Shown here: positions 22,511 to 36,400 of the stretch, piece by piece | How the letters are laid out: every line of letters begins with the position of its first letter | Position numbering within the stretch: position 1 is the stretch's first letter | Assembly (NCBI GenBank): GCA_017551675.1 | Contig: JAFZLC010000006.1 | Coordinates: 1 to 44,266 of the forward strand | DNA length: 44,266 nt | Direction of reading: 5' to 3' | Source: Paludibacteraceae bacterium | GTDB taxonomy: Bacteria; Bacteroidota; Bacteroidia; Bacteroidales; Paludibacteraceae | Position numbers and translations under genes: made by a program | The notes under the pieces: generated by a model | The model's database searches: none | What the model was told of the DNA's origin: nothing | What the model saw: the letters and a program-made list of their open reading frames with translations, nothing else

Positions 22511-22576
22511 TTGCAATCCGCAACTGAATTTTGGCTGAAATCTCAGCGCAGATTCAGTTATGAATTGCAATACTAG
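22511..22576 (-). terminator. Large imperfect palindrome downstream of typA
   Basis: ATTGCAATCCGCAACTGAAT pairs with a near-complementary arm about 22 bases further on (17 of 20 positions match). Between them GCTGA-AATC-TCAGC forms a second small stem. It lies after the typA stop and before the next operon promoter. It has only a weak T run, so it could be a terminator, an RNA-stabilising stem or a repeat element. Confidence 0.45.
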
Positions 22577-22628
22577 AATTTAGAAAATTGTATGATTTTC
22601 AACAGGGAAACAATGAACCAACAATCTT

Positions 22629-24437
22629 TTATTGTCTATTCGCACGTTTTCTCTCTGTCTCGTCCAATATAATCTTTCTCAAGCGCATACTGTTTGGCGT
22701 CACCTCTACATACTCATCTTCACGAATATATTCCAACGCCTCTTCCAATGAGAAGATGATAGGAGGAATGATTCTTGCTTTTTCATCTGAACTCTTCGAA
22801 CGCATATTGGTCAACTGCTTAGACTTCGTTACATTGACAACGATATCATTGTCCTTACAGTGCTCTCCAACCACTTGCCCTGCATAAACCTCATCTTGTG
22901 GATTGATGAAGAATCGTCCTCTGTCTTGCAATTTATCCAATGCATAAGCAAATGCAGTACCGGACTCCATCGCTATCAATGCTCCATTGGTACGACGTTC
23001 AATCTCTCCCTTGTATGGTTGATACTCCAAGAATCTATGTGCCATCACAGCCTCACCTGCGGTTGCTGTCAAAACATTGGTACGAAGTCCGATGATACCT
23101 CTTGATGGAATAACAAATTCCAAATGAACACGATCACCCTTACGCTCCATGGAGACCATATCACCCTTACGAACAGCTACCATCTCGATTACCTTACCAG
23201 ATACTTCATCTGGCAAATCAATGGTCAATTGCTCTACTGGCTCACACTTCACACCATCAATCTCTTTGATGATAACCTGTGGCTGACCAACTTGCAATTC
23301 GTAGCCCTCACGTCTCATTGTCTCAATCAAGACAGACAAGTGAAGCACGCCACGTCCGTAGACTGTCCATTTATCAGTTGTAGGATCTTTTTCCACACGA
23401 AGAGCCAAGTTACGATCCAACTCCTTCACCAAACGATCATTGATGTGACGAGAAGTGACAAATTTACCATCCTTTCCAAAGAAAGGTGAATCGTTAACTG
23501 CAAAAACCATACTCATGGTTGGCTCGTCAATAGCAATAGGTGGCAATGGCTCTGGATTCTCCAAATCACAAATCGTATCTCCAATATCAAAGCCTTCGAT
23601 ACCTACCAATGCACAAAGTTCACCGCATTGAGCCTCACGTACGCATGATTGTCCGAAACCTTCAAACACACGCAACTCTTTAATGCGAACCTTCTTCACT
23701 GAACCATCTCTCTTAACCAATGACAAGTCTTGTCCCTCCTTCAATGTACCTCTATGAATACGTCCGATAGCTATACGTCCTACGTATGCAGAGAAATCCA
23801 ATGAAGTAATCAACATCTGAGGAGTACCTGTCAAAGCACGTGGTTCAGGAATATATTTGATGATAGCATCCAATACAGGGGTGATGTCATTCTCACGAGG
23901 CTTCTTCCAATCATCCGACATCCAATTGTTCTTAGCGGAACCATAAAGAGTAGGAAAATCCAACTGCTCTTCAGTAGCATCCAAACTAAACATCAGATCA
24001 AACACCTCTTCTTGCACCTCTTCAGGACGACAATTAGGTTTGTCCACCTTGTTGATGACAACAATCGGTTTCAAACCAATCTGTAATGCTTTTTGAAGCA
24101 CGAAACGTGTCTGTGGCATAGGTCCCTCAAAGGCATCCACCAAAAGGAGAACTCCATCTGCCATGTTCAACACACGCTCCACCTCACCTCCGAAGTCAGA
24201 GTGTCCTGGAGTATCGATGATATTAATCTTATAATCTTTATAACGGATAGAGACATTCTTAGAAACGATAGTTATACCTCGTTCACGTTCCAAATCATTA
24301 TTATCCAACATCAACTCGCCTGGCGTTTGATGATCCTTAATCAACTTACCCGCCAATAGCATTTTGTCCACTAAAGTTGTTTTACCGTGGTCAACGTGAG
24401 CGATAATCGCCACATTTCTAATTTTTTGATTCTCCAT
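22629..24437 (-). CDS. typA: Ribosome-associated translational GTPase TypA/BipA
   Basis: 602 residues, standard length. The GTPase motifs are clear: AHVDHGKTT (P-loop, about residues 12-20), RGITIVSKN (switch I), [14 protein letters not shown] (switch II) and NKVDKP (G4). Then come the EF-G-like domains and the BipA-specific C-terminal domain ([19 protein letters not shown]). TypA binds 70S ribosomes and aids ribosome assembly and stress survival. It sits alone between the CMP-sugar operon and the T9SS cargo genes, with its own -7 element. Confidence 0.97.
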   Translation of the reverse strand: MENQKIRNVAIIAHVDHGKTTLVDKMLLAGKLIKDHQTPGELMLDNNDLERERGITIVSKNVSIRYKDYKINIIDTPGHSDFGGEVERVLNMADGVLLLVDAFEGPMPQTRFVLQKALQIGLKPIVVINKVDKPNCRPEEVQEEVFDLMFSLDATEEQLDFPTLYGSAKNNWMSDDWKKPRENDITPVLDAIIKYIPEPRALTGTPQMLITSLDFSAYVGRIAIGRIHRGTLKEGQDLSLVKRDGSVKKVRIKELRVFEGFGQSCVREAQCGELCALVGIEGFDIGDTICDLENPEPLPPIAIDEPTMSMVFAVNDSPFFGKDGKFVTSRHINDRLVKELDRNLALRVEKDPTTDKWTVYGRGVLHLSVLIETMRREGYELQVGQPQVIIKEIDGVKCEPVEQLTIDLPDEVSGKVIEMVAVRKGDMVSMERKGDRVHLEFVIPSRGIIGLRTNVLTATAGEAVMAHRFLEYQPYKGEIERRTNGALIAMESGTAFAYALDKLQDRGRFFINPQDEVYAGQVVGEHCKDNDIVVNVTKSKQLTNMRSKSSDEKARIIPPIIFSLEEALEYIREDEYVEVTPNSMRLRKIILDETERKRANRQ

Positions 24438-24463
24438 CGTTTACTTTCAAAATTTTCGAGGTG

Positions 24464-24471
24464 CAAAGGTA
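24464..24471 (-). promoter_or_regulatory. -7 promoter element of typA
   Basis: TACCTTTG on the minus strand, fitting TAnnTTTG, 27 bp before the start codon. Confidence 0.55.
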
Positions 24472-24605
24472 CAAAAAAGTTGTCAAACTAAAAACAGATT
24501 TTTGCAATACAATATTTTTTAAGTTTATTTAAGGTGGAGAGAATACATCCATTCTGAAGGATTATTGAATTCGATTCTAGTAGATTTATTTATAATATAA
24601 TATAC

Positions 24606-24638
24606 AAAAAAAAGAGGATGTCCGTTTATGACATCCTC
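24606..24638 (-). terminator. Rho-independent terminator of the T9SS cargo genes
   Basis: GAGGATGTC (24614-24622), loop of seven, GACATCCTC (24630-24638), followed on the minus strand by eight T. It lies 42 bp after the stop of the 24680 gene. Confidence 0.9.
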
Positions 24639-24679
24639 CCTTCATATCTCTACCGAAAATCTATTGTTGATTTCCGTTT

Positions 24680-27394
24680 CTATTGTTCATGAATCAATGT
24701 GAAGTGACCTAAATACTGGCGGTCTACTTCAGGAAGGTTGATTTCATACCAATAATCGGTTGCAGGCATTAGATGACCCATATAGGTTCCATCCCAATAA
24801 GCATCGTCATCAGATCCCCAGAACTCTTTAAGTAATTTACCATTACGAGAGAAGATTCTTACACGAGCCTTTGCATACAACTCGATGTTTTCGATTGTCC
24901 ACAAGTCATTCACACCATCATTATTAGGTGTCAAGAACTCTGCTGGAGTAATCGGAATAGGTATAATTTCAAATTGTTGAGAAGATATACAACCTGTTGA
25001 GTCTTTAACTGAAAGAGTATGAACACCGATGAATGAATTGGTTAACTCGCCTGATTCTGGTTGATCCAAAGGTTTTTTATCCAATATCATTGTATATGGA
25101 GCTGTACCACCTTCAGTATGGTATTGAACAATATTTTCTCTTTGGTCAACTGAGTCGATTGTCAAATAAGGAGTATCCTTCACATAGATACGTACCGTAT
25201 CAGTTGCCTCACAACCTGCCTTCTCGTTACGAGCCAATACGACGTAGGTCATATCTTCAGTTGGCGTAAACAACGCCTTACGTTCTGTTCCATGGAAGGT
25301 GTGTGACCAACTCAACAATGCATCAGCAGGTCTCAAGTTTGCCACATCGATTTCTACTTGCTCACCACCACAGATTGTATTACGATTTGATCTAACCTTC
25401 AAACGCAACTCAATCTGAAGAACGGTCAAGTTAAACCAAACAACGCTATCACAACCAGACACTGTCTTGTAGGTATTTGGATCTCTCACAAGGATTGGTG
25501 TTGTTGTAGGTTCCTCATAAATCTTATCGAACAATGGTGAACCATAACAGATAACCGTATCTATTGGGTTATTGACATTCGTATAGTTAGCATTGATTGT
25601 CAGATGAAGACGAGTGATACTATCACATCCAGACACCTTACTAGTGGATGTTGAATACAAATCATAGACACCCGGTGCCGTATAGGTGTGACCGTCAAAC
25701 ACGTAAGAGTCACCCTCGCAAATAAATACTGGTTCCAAGTCAGCGACTACCTTATCCGTAACGATGATTGTAGCATTCTCGATACTATCACATCCATATA
25801 CAGATTGATAAGTATAAACTCGGCTGAAAGTACCACCCACATCAAATGTCTCATTTTTAAAACTACTACCCGCACAAATTGTATAGGTTTTATTCGTTGC
25901 ATAAGATTCATGAACGATGACATTTTGTACGTAAGTCATACATCCAGAATCATCAGAATATCGAATCACCTCTGTTGTTGGAGTATTGTAAATCTTAGAG
26001 CGATAAGTCTCACCCTGACAGATGTGCTGATCTTCCAAAGGAATCTCTTTTGGAGATGTGACGAACAATGTCTTCAACACATACAAGCTATCACAAGAAG
26101 TGTGAACCAAAGACTTAATTGTATCGTTGATAGGGAATGAAGTCTCACTATTATAAGTAACACCTTCATACGTTCCACCTATACAGATATATTTGTCCTC
26201 ACCTAAAACAGATTTTGGAGTAGTCTTAGAGATGACATAATCCATATTTGTACCCGAAACAACGTCGCCATCTTGAAGTGAAGATGCATCCAACACAACA
26301 CCATCTGCCTCATTGATTACATCATTGTGGCATAGATGTACATGCTTTTTGTTCTTTGTTTCATTGATTCTGAAGTCTCCCTGAAGAGAACATACTCTAG
26401 AATAGCCTGCACCATCAGATTCGATAACAACACGGTAATAACCATTGTTTACATCTTTATCAAAGCTTGGTATCTGGTAAGCGAAATCTGAACTTTGGTT
26501 ATATGTGCCACTTGCAATTTGAGTATAGTCACTTTCATCACCCGTTGCACTATAATACCATCTATAAACAAGGTTAGACATTGATGGGAAGAATCCATCA
26601 TTGTCGAAACTACAGATCAAATTAACTGGACCATGATATTCGTAATCTCTATCATTTTTGATTGTAACTACTGGATGTAGCACATCGATGGAGATATCAT
26701 CAATTGCGAAATCGAAACCAGAAGTCTCAGGATCCTCAGCAGCCACAATGAAATAAACATAATCATTATTGGTACTTAAATCAAACTGCAAAGTGATCTC
26801 ATACCAAGGCAACACTGTTGCTGTTACCTCTTGAGGCAATGCCTTTGGAACCACCAAGTCCTTATATGCCAAAGCCTTACTCTTTTCACAGACATCTCTC
26901 TCTTGATAGATACCCAATGCTAAGTGAGGCTCTGTTTCATTGTTCTTGACAGAGATATTAGCAATATAGGCTGTAAATTTGAAGGTAACACCACGACACA
27001 AGCCATCCAATTTCTGAACGAACATGATTTGCTGGTCGACATTGCTCTGTACTGTCTTATCGATTGACTTAGGGTTAACACGCATGTAATAACCACGCGT
27101 TACGTCATTCGGATAGGTGTGGTCACTTCCCTTATGCCAGTTAGCATAATTTTCAGTTTGTTTAACCATACAATACACACCATTTCCCATAGTACTTGCG
27201 GTATACCTCAAACTATCTCCCACTTGATCCGCCTCCAAAGTTGTGGATGGTGCTATTACAGGATCACTAACATCGTTTCCTCCAAAATCCTGTGTCAATA
27301 TACGAACCCATACCTTATCTTGAGCATAACCACCCCAACTCATGGTCAATCCAACCACAATCAACAATGCAACTTTATGTAATGTTCTTTTCAT
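24680..27394 (-). CDS. Secreted protein with T9SS type B (gliding-motility) C-terminal domain
   Basis: 904 residues from MKRTLHKVALLIVVGLTM, a signal peptide ending near GGYAQ. The N-terminal third resembles a lectin-like or adhesion domain (GYYMRVNPKSIDKTVQSNVD, then FDFAIDDISIDVLHP). A middle array of similar Cys-containing units follows (HLCHND, ICIGGTYEG, HICQGETY, TICAGSSF, FICEGDSY, VICYGSPLF), each with CDS/CDSI further on. The end (FLTPNNDGVNDLWTIENIEL, then DGTYMGHLMPATDYWYEI) is the type B sorting domain for export by T9SS. It follows the giant gene closely; an ATG at 27427 overlaps that gene's stop (ATGA), but the signal peptide starts at 27394. Probably a surface adhesin or matrix protein. 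Confidence 0.88.
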   Translation of the reverse strand: MKRTLHKVALLIVVGLTMSWGGYAQDKVWVRILTQDFGGNDVSDPVIAPSTTLEADQVGDSLRYTASTMGNGVYCMVKQTENYANWHKGSDHTYPNDVTRGYYMRVNPKSIDKTVQSNVDQQIMFVQKLDGLCRGVTFKFTAYIANISVKNNETEPHLALGIYQERDVCEKSKALAYKDLVVPKALPQEVTATVLPWYEITLQFDLSTNNDYVYFIVAAEDPETSGFDFAIDDISIDVLHPVVTIKNDRDYEYHGPVNLICSFDNDGFFPSMSNLVYRWYYSATGDESDYTQIASGTYNQSSDFAYQIPSFDKDVNNGYYRVVIESDGAGYSRVCSLQGDFRINETKNKKHVHLCHNDVINEADGVVLDASSLQDGDVVSGTNMDYVISKTTPKSVLGEDKYICIGGTYEGVTYNSETSFPINDTIKSLVHTSCDSLYVLKTLFVTSPKEIPLEDQHICQGETYRSKIYNTPTTEVIRYSDDSGCMTYVQNVIVHESYATNKTYTICAGSSFKNETFDVGGTFSRVYTYQSVYGCDSIENATIIVTDKVVADLEPVFICEGDSYVFDGHTYTAPGVYDLYSTSTSKVSGCDSITRLHLTINANYTNVNNPIDTVICYGSPLFDKIYEEPTTTPILVRDPNTYKTVSGCDSVVWFNLTVLQIELRLKVRSNRNTICGGEQVEIDVANLRPADALLSWSHTFHGTERKALFTPTEDMTYVVLARNEKAGCEATDTVRIYVKDTPYLTIDSVDQRENIVQYHTEGGTAPYTMILDKKPLDQPESGELTNSFIGVHTLSVKDSTGCISSQQFEIIPIPITPAEFLTPNNDGVNDLWTIENIELYAKARVRIFSRNGKLLKEFWGSDDDAYWDGTYMGHLMPATDYWYEINLPEVDRQYLGHFTLIHEQ

Positions 27395-27423
27395 ATACAT
27401 TATCCTATTAAAATAAATATCTA

Positions 27424-30400
27424 TCATTTATTTAAAAATATAATCTCTATCGTACCTTTTCTTAATGAGCCATCCTTCATTGTAACTAAATAATAATATA
27501 CACCCGGATCTGACATCTCTCCTCGATGTGTACCATCCCATCCGTTATCTCCTTCAAAGACTTTTTGTCCGTAGCGATCATAGATAACAATGGAATGTCT
27601 CTCCATAAATATATCATTCAAGCCATCCTTATCGTATGGAGTAAACGCCGTTGGCAATTTTGTAATCACATTCACTTGTACCAAGTCACTTGCTACAGAT
27701 GGACATACGCCATCAGACAAGGTCACATAATACACTGAAGTGTCCACCGGCATGTCCTGAATACGTGGACTCTCATTTGGCGTTGAAATATACAAAATTT
27801 TATCTATTTCATCATCATTTTCTGAAATAAATTCAAATTCTTTTTCATCTTTTCCTATTTCTATATTCCGACGATCATATTCTCCTACCACTTTATACCA
27901 TACCAACGAATTATAGCTATACGTTGTATATGCTTGTAATTCAACGGTTTCACCAAACCATATACGTGGTGGATCATGTGGTTCTGTCTTGATGATAATA
28001 TCCTGAGGAGAATATCTCTTATGAACATTCATCGTGATAGAATCTGATGATTTCAACTTTTCTTGATTAAGTAGCACAAGATTCTCCTCTGAGCCAAACA
28101 TCTTAACACTATCTCTATGTGAGGTTGGTGCGTTTCCACACAACTCAACGTATGTATCAGCTGACGTTGACATTCCACACTCATTCTCCATATAGTATAT
28201 GAATCCATAAGGCTCCTCACTATATGGTATCGTATCCTTCTCTAAGTCAAACTTCTTACCTGCATACATCCAACCTTCTGACAAGACGGTATCGCCACCC
28301 ATATTATTCGTACAATATAGATAGTCATACAATAATGTAGAATCTACGTGTACCAACTCACATATTTCATGTGTAGTAGAACCAAGTGAGATACGTGGTC
28401 TCTCTTTCAGAACTACCATTGAATAGGCTGTATCTGAACACAATGTTGTGGTATCGTATGCTATAAAGTAGTACTTATCGCTCATCGACTTACGTGTCAA
28501 CGGTGCTACCTCCACCAATTCTTCTCCTGAATTAAAGTAGGTGTATGGATTCGTACTGAACACCACGGTCGAGTCTGATATATGTCCTTTGAAGATATCA
28601 TAATAGAATGTACTTTCATAATAATGATAGGTATGATCCCAATCATCTTCTTGTAAGTATTTTCCTTTAGCGAAACGTACTGCCTGTGTATTCAAGTTCA
28701 ATACTTTCTCATCAGATACACACGCTGTCGTGTCTCGTGTCGTTAATTCAACGACATCCTTCTTTCTAGGAACGTATACATTGATAATTAATGAATCTTT
28801 ATTATTACACATATCGGATACACGTACTACTACATCCGTACTCTCCGTGATATGTGCTCCAGCCTTCGGTGTCTGTTCAATATTCAGATATGAAACATCC
28901 GAACAGTTATCTTTCACAATTGCACTAACAGCAACGGAGAAGTCTGGCACCTCAAATATACATCCCTTACGATAGATAGAAAGTACCTGATCCTTCCAGT
29001 CTTCAGGGAAGTCAAATGATGGTCCAACGGTATCAACCACATGAACTATCTGAATCATGGAGTCTCTATTTCCACAACGGTCAGAAGTCAACCATTTACG
29101 TGTTATATCATAGGTATAATAATCACACTTCGATGGATCACTTCCTTGATTGCTCACCTCCTTGTACGTCAACGTTGGATTTGGATCACAATCGGTCACC
29201 TCTACATGCGATGCAGCAGGAACCGTATCCGTACATGCTATCGTAATGTCTTTCATCTCTATAGAGAATGCTGGTGCTTGATTATCCTTTACAAAGATCG
29301 TATCCGTACATGTAATATCATTATTTCTTACGTCTAATACATGATAGGTGCGATAGTAAGTCTCATCACAGAACTGTGTTCCTGTGAATGACTCCGTCAT
29401 ACGGAATGAACCATCCTTAATCTTCGCTGGATTTGAGAAACTTCCTCCTGCATCAACGAACTCTTGATAGGTCTCATATACCTTCGGCAACTCATCGGCA
29501 CAAGAGATCGTCTTATGGTTCCATCCACTTGGACAATACAATGTATCTATCAAATAATCTTCTACCAAGATAACTTGATGACAAGTGTCTGAATTGCCTG
29601 ACTTATCTGTATATACCCAATCAATATCTATGGTTCCTAATGGATAAGGATCTTCCATCTTCTTACCATCACCACGGACACCAACTGCTGTAATCAATCC
29701 ATCACAATCATCCTTCACAGTAGGGATCTCAAAATCTTTCGCTTTCAACAACTCCTCGTATGTAATCTGAGTCTCAGACTCTGACTCATCTGTGATTCTC
29801 ACCTTGATAGTATCTGGCAATGCCTCACAATCTGGTGTTGGTGCATTCTTATCTATGATGATAATCTTTTGAGGACAAACCTTTGGTTCAATGCTGTACG
29901 GACTCTTAAACGTCCAGTCAATCATTGTTTCTCCTAATGCGAAGGAGTCTTTCATTGACAATCCATCTTGACGAGAAGCAACTCCTGGCACCTCTGTTAG
30001 CGTACATGTATCTAATGCCACCGGAATATCCAACTTCAAAGAGTCACCTGGATATGCACAATCACCCACATGCAAGCTAAAGGTTAAGTCATCCAAACTG
30101 CTACAATCAAATATTGGTTCGTTTTGACCTACCACTGTCACAACTTGATCACACTCTTTCGCAACTGCATTGAGTGTAGAATCGATGAATATCCAATGTA
30201 CATTTAAGGTGTCTCCAACATGTGCTGTGAAATCTTTCACCTCAATGCCATCGATATATGCAACACCTTTGACTTGTGCTTGTGTACAAGAATCAACCGC
30301 ATACCATGTACCTAATGAGTCTTGCAATAATTCTGAAGACACCTCACAAGTTCCCTTTGGTGCAACAATCTCGATTGGTTCCAACTGAGAACAATCAAAT

Positions 30401-33400
30401 GCTGGAGCTACAGAATCCAAGACGTCTATCATCTGTTTACATAATACCTCCTGACCTGCATATGAATATGCTCTGTATATAGTATCTATTCCAACTGTAA
30501 ATGGTTCGTCCATCGTCTTACCACTCCATCTTGTGATAACAGGGACTACCGTATCACCAGAGCACAAATCAACGACAACTGAATCTACAAATCCAATAGC
30601 CGACCATGTGATTTCACAATCTGTTGGAGGTAATACTATAATTGTATCTGGATAATTCTCACACTTAACTGGCATGTCATTTACATCGCCTACCACAATA
30701 GTTTGCTCACACACTTTCACTGGGTTCGCCAATGTGTTAGTTGTGTCTGTAAATGTCCATGTTATCTTCCAAACACCTGTAGGTACCACACGACTCCATG
30801 TCGTTCCATCTTCGCTCAATTCAAATGTGTTCTCTCCTAACGTTGGTACTCCATCGATATTCGTCACACCTGATTGCTCTGGACATGGATGTTTACCCAC
30901 ATGGGTTGGCAATTGTACCAATACCGTACATTCACCCTTCTCCACCTTAAAGGTATCTGGTTGCAAATCTTCACAATTGAAGTCGATCTCTTGTTTTGTA
31001 AGAAGTGTGATCTGTTGATCACAAGAATCAGAAACAGAAGAGAACGGACTAATGAACGTCCATCTTATTGTTGTCGTACCTACTGGATATATGCCATACA
31101 ATGAACCGTTATCCAATCTACGTCCCTGACCATATACGGTATCTCCCGTACATGCATCCAAGGCAATAGGAGTATGGATGGTTTGTGCATCCAACGTAGT
31201 ATCACAACCTTCAATCAAGATGGTGTCATGACTAAACGTATCACAATCGAATATAGGTGCTTTATCACCGGTTACTAACACTGGTTGGTAACAGATCTTC
31301 GCTACTGCATTGATAGAGGAATCTATAAATGTCCACTTAATCAATGTTGTATCTCCTACATTAAATACAGATGGTAATGGTCCGTCGTCAACGGCTGAAT
31401 ATTTACCACGTATTCTCGTCTTCGTACATGAATCTATCGCTACAGGAGAGGTCAATTGCTTCAATACTGCTTGCAGATTAGCATAACATTCACCTGGTTC
31501 TGCAGCCAAACGAATTGTATCCAAATCATCACAATTGAACTTAGGTTCAATCTTGGTAAGCACAACAATTGGCTGTAAACAAATAGTTTGTTCACTAGAG
31601 TATGGACTTATGAACAACCATCTGATCAATGTAGTACCCACTGGATATGGATCATTGAATAAATCTTTTCCATCCATACGGTAACCTGTTCCAAACGCAG
31701 TGTCTTTCGTACATGAATCCAATGCAACTGGTATGTGAATTGCTTGTGGACCTAAAATTGTATCACATCCAAATGTTCTGAATGTATCCAATGGAATCGT
31801 ATCACAATTGATCACTGGTGCAATGTTACTCTGAACGATTAGATTTTGATAACATGTATCACCAAGTTCATTAATGATAGAATCCTTAAACACCCACATC
31901 AACTGATGACTTCCAACAGAAACCTTAAAGCTGGAAGTGGCGGTCAATTCACGACCATCTTCTAGATATACACGTCCCAATACAGGTTGTTTCGTGCAAT
32001 ACTCCTCTGCTGCAGGCCATGGTTTTGGCAACGAATCCACTATTGCTGAAGATAATGCTTCACATGTACCAGAAATAGCTGGCACTGTAATATCATCTAG
32101 CGTAGAACAATCAAAGATTGGTTTCATGCTGTCCTTCACTGTGATAACCTGCTCACATTGGAACAACTGTCCATGGAAAGTGTAATCCCATCTTATTGTA
32201 TCAACACCCACAAAGAAGTCTGCTGCAGTGACAGTCACAATCGTATCCCCATTCTCCACTTTAGTAGAAACTGCAATGTCTCTTCCGGAAGAACGAGTAA
32301 CTACAGGATCTATGATCTCATGTGAACACAAATCCACAACTCCTGGTACATCTATCTCCATCTCCGTCCATGAAATCTCACAGTCGTCAGGACTCAATCG
32401 ATATACTCTGTCTGGGAAGTCTTCACACTTAACTGGCATCTGATTGATATCACCCACCTGAACCCACTGAGAACATGTAACAGTATCATTCAATACCGTA
32501 GCTGATGTATCTATGAAGGTCCAAATGATTTCAGTCAAACCCACATAGTAAGATGAATCCATCGACATGCCAAATTTTCTGGATGGAACACCCCAAATGG
32601 TATCCACACCTGACTCTGCAGGACATGGATGCAATGCAAATGGAGTAACAATCTTATCCTTAATAATAGATGCATCCACTGTACATTCACCAGGAGCTAC
32701 ATCCACCTTAATCGTATCTTTATTCAAAGAGTCACAATTAAATATCAACTCTTGTGAAGTCTTCACAACGATATCTTGTACACAAGTGTCTTGAACTGAA
32801 TTTGTAAAATCAGAGAACACCCACTGAATCTTAGTAACACCTAATGGATATGGACTATTCAATGGTTCTGAATCGGAACGTGTACCAACTCCAATTCTCC
32901 AATATTCAGGATCATCAACATCCGTTATACATGGGTCTGCCACCTTTGGTGTATCCACAACAAACGTTAATGGATCTGTAGGACCACAATCTACTAATGT
33001 ATCTCTTAATGTTGGCGTCAATGTGCCACAATCCAAATCGAAATGTTTATTACCCTTCACAGAAACCACTTGCTGACACCATGCTGTATCGTGCAAGTTC
33101 CATGGACTAACAAATCTCCAATGGATTGTTGTATCACCTGTTGTGAACTTTTGATTCAACAACTCAATATGAACAAGTCCATTTTGTGTGATGAAGTATG
33201 GTTCTGCCACAACAGTTCCCAATTTACATGCATCAGTTACTGACGGAGGAACCAACTTAGCAAGCAACGTGTCTTGATTTACCTCACAAGTACCAGGAGC
33301 AGAAGTCAAATGTACCGTATCATCAAACAACGAACAATCCACATCCAATGGGTTCAAGTGTGATGGTAAAATCCATTGTGGACAAGTGGTCTTGTTTCCA

Positions 33401-36400
33401 TCCTCATCCTCAAACAACCACAACAATTTATAGGTAACACCGACCTCCATCGTGTACTCATCAGGTAATTCCATTGTACCATTTAATGTCAACACACCTG
33501 GTATGGAGTCGTCCGTACATGCATCGTATGCTTTATATGCTAATTGATTCAACACATTCTCCTTTAAGAATTTGAAGTCCACCTCACAAGAACCTGCAGG
33601 TGCCTCAGGACGAAGTGTATCTGGATCAATCTTATCACAATCAAAATATGGAGCTGTATGGTCTAAGACATCAACTGTCTTTTCACACACAATACGATTT
33701 CCTGATTTATCTGTAAAGACCCAACGCAATAATGTACGTCCTTTGATAAAGACATCTTCATCCCAGAACTTATGTATACCATCTGCTGTCAATATGGTAT
33801 CACCCACACAGATAGTATCCGTCTCAGTCTTCGTACATGTAGTGTCAATATAATATCTTTCTACCACTGGGTCAATCCAAGTCTGACCTACATCACCCAA
33901 ATAGTCGTCACACTCATCATGTGCCTTAGGTTCCACGATCAACTTCTTCACATCTTCTGGCTCGATAGCACAGATATCTGCGGATACTGTCAAACTAACT
34001 GCAGAGTTAACATCACAGTCCTCCAATACAGGAAGAATCTTATCCTTAATGTTAATCAACATCTGACAAGTATCTTTGTTGTTCGCCTTATCTGCATATA
34101 TCCACCATATCTTATGTGGATAGCCTTCTGCCGTAACAGGATATGACAAAGTCTTTAATTCATCACCTTCATAAGTGAAATAGGTATGATCTGGCTGAGC
34201 AACCTTTGCCACTACTCGTGGAATGATAGCTCCATCACATTGATCATTCAAAGTCATCTCTGCCAGTGTTGGCAAACCTAACTTATCATATGGTACAGAA
34301 CATGTATCGGTTGCATCCACATCCTTCTCTGGATCTTTACAAACATCTTCCACATAAGGAGGTGTCACATCCTTGATCGTCAATTTCTGAGAACAAGAAA
34401 TTGAATTTCCAGATTGGTCTGTAAATGTCCATACTATAATATAGGTAGTATCCTTTTGGAATGCACTATACAATGCAGAAAGTGTACTATCAGGAAGCAA
34501 CACATGTGGAACACCTGGAATGTCACCATCACAATCGTCAGTAGCTGTATGTGATCCTAATGTAGTTTCTACCAATGATTGAGGTGCAACACACAAGTCT
34601 GCAGGAAGTTCTATCGTCAACGACTCCATGTTGTCACAACCATCAAAAATAGGGTCTGTCTCATCTGTTACAACAACCTTCTGAGTACATTGTGATATGT
34701 TATTCAAAGAATCTCTGAAGATCCATGTAATCGTTGTCGTACCTCTTGGATATGGGTCTGTAAAGACATCTTTGCCATCATCACGCGAACCCTCACCTGC
34801 AATTCTACCACCCGTTGGAGAACATGCATCATCTTCCGTATATGGAGTGGACAAACCTGCACGAATAACAGACTCAGCAGATGCCTCACAATTCGTCTCT
34901 GTCGTTGCATAGATTGTCTTCAACTTAGAGCAATCTACTACCGGACCGGTCTTATCAACAACCTCAATAGTTTGAATACAAGAAGCCTCATTGCCAGATG
35001 CATCCTTGATCACCCATTCCATCTTTGTCACACCAATAGGGAACGCTTCTGTCAATGCTGTGTTAGCAGTAATGTCAACATATCCTCCCCATGAACGACG
35101 CCATGAAACAGTAAAGTCTGAATACTCTTTTGTACAATTATCTCGTGCCACTACATCCTCTGGTGTAGGTTTCTTAAACCAAACAACAGAATCTACAGGC
35201 ACATAACAATCTGCACCTGCTGTAAATGTACCGGACTTACTCCAATCTCCACAATCCAACACAGGAGCTATCGTATCATTCACATGGATAACAATCACAC
35301 AGCTATCTAACTGTATTCCTCCCTCTTCATTCTGGAAACGATAAATCAAAGAGTATGTACCCTTGTTCAACGTCTCTCGAATAATCTCATCCTTGAAATT
35401 GTTATCTAACTTGATATTAGAATATGAACATGCATGGAAGCTGTCTGCACACTCTATCGTATTCTCACCTCCTATTGTAGACTTGAACCAACGAGGAGCA
35501 ATAATTCTTGTAGGAGCCTTATCATTCTCCAAATATGGATTGGAAACTTTAACGATAGAATTCCATGAAGAATCCACCAATTCAACTTCGTATGGATATC
35601 CTTTATACTCCGTTACAGTTGTTAACTTATTTGATTTTGAAAGGATCTTCTCATTAGCTGCTCCCGTCTTCCATTCATTCCACTTATTGGCTCTGGATGG
35701 TTCAAATTCAGCCCAACTGTTAGCATATAAATCACACAACAAATCAATCGTCAATGGTACTGGTGTACCTCCAGGAACTACACCTGGTCCCATACCTGGA
35801 CCCACTCCAGGTCCTTGTTGAGTCATCAATGCTTCAACATTAGCTTCGTGAAGTCCCAACTCCGCCAAATTATCAGGGAAGTAATATCCTACTCTTTCAC
35901 ATTGAGTAGAATTCCATAAATCCTCTTCTGATTTAATAACAGAATTTCTAAAGTTAAACCACACACCCTCTTGATTGACAGGTATCATGGCTGTTGGAAT
36001 GCTTGTCTTGTTCAAGACAAAGACAGTTTCACATTTATCATTAACATATAAAGTCGTGTCTGATACAGACGGACAATCAGGGATAGGTGTCGTACCAGCG
36101 GTCACAATGATATCTTGCGTACAAGAGGATGAATTTCCATTCTCATCATAGAATTGATAAGTAATGGTATTCAAACCTACATAGAATTTGTGATTCTCCA
36201 AATCAGAAATATCATTGATTGGATATCTATTCTCGTTTCCATTAGCATCAGGGCCCGATAATGTTGTCACAATAGTTACATCTCCACCACAGTTATCCGT
36301 CACCTCCGAAGGATCAATCATTCGAATTCTGTTCGATGCAAATGCTTCTGCCAACGTACCTGTATAATAAACGGTAGTAGCCTGAGGTCCAACACCTGTC

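Noticed and set aside
34697-35821. Plus-strand ORFs within the giant gene
   Set aside because: Shadows of the repeated minus-strand modules, with no start context or family resemblance.
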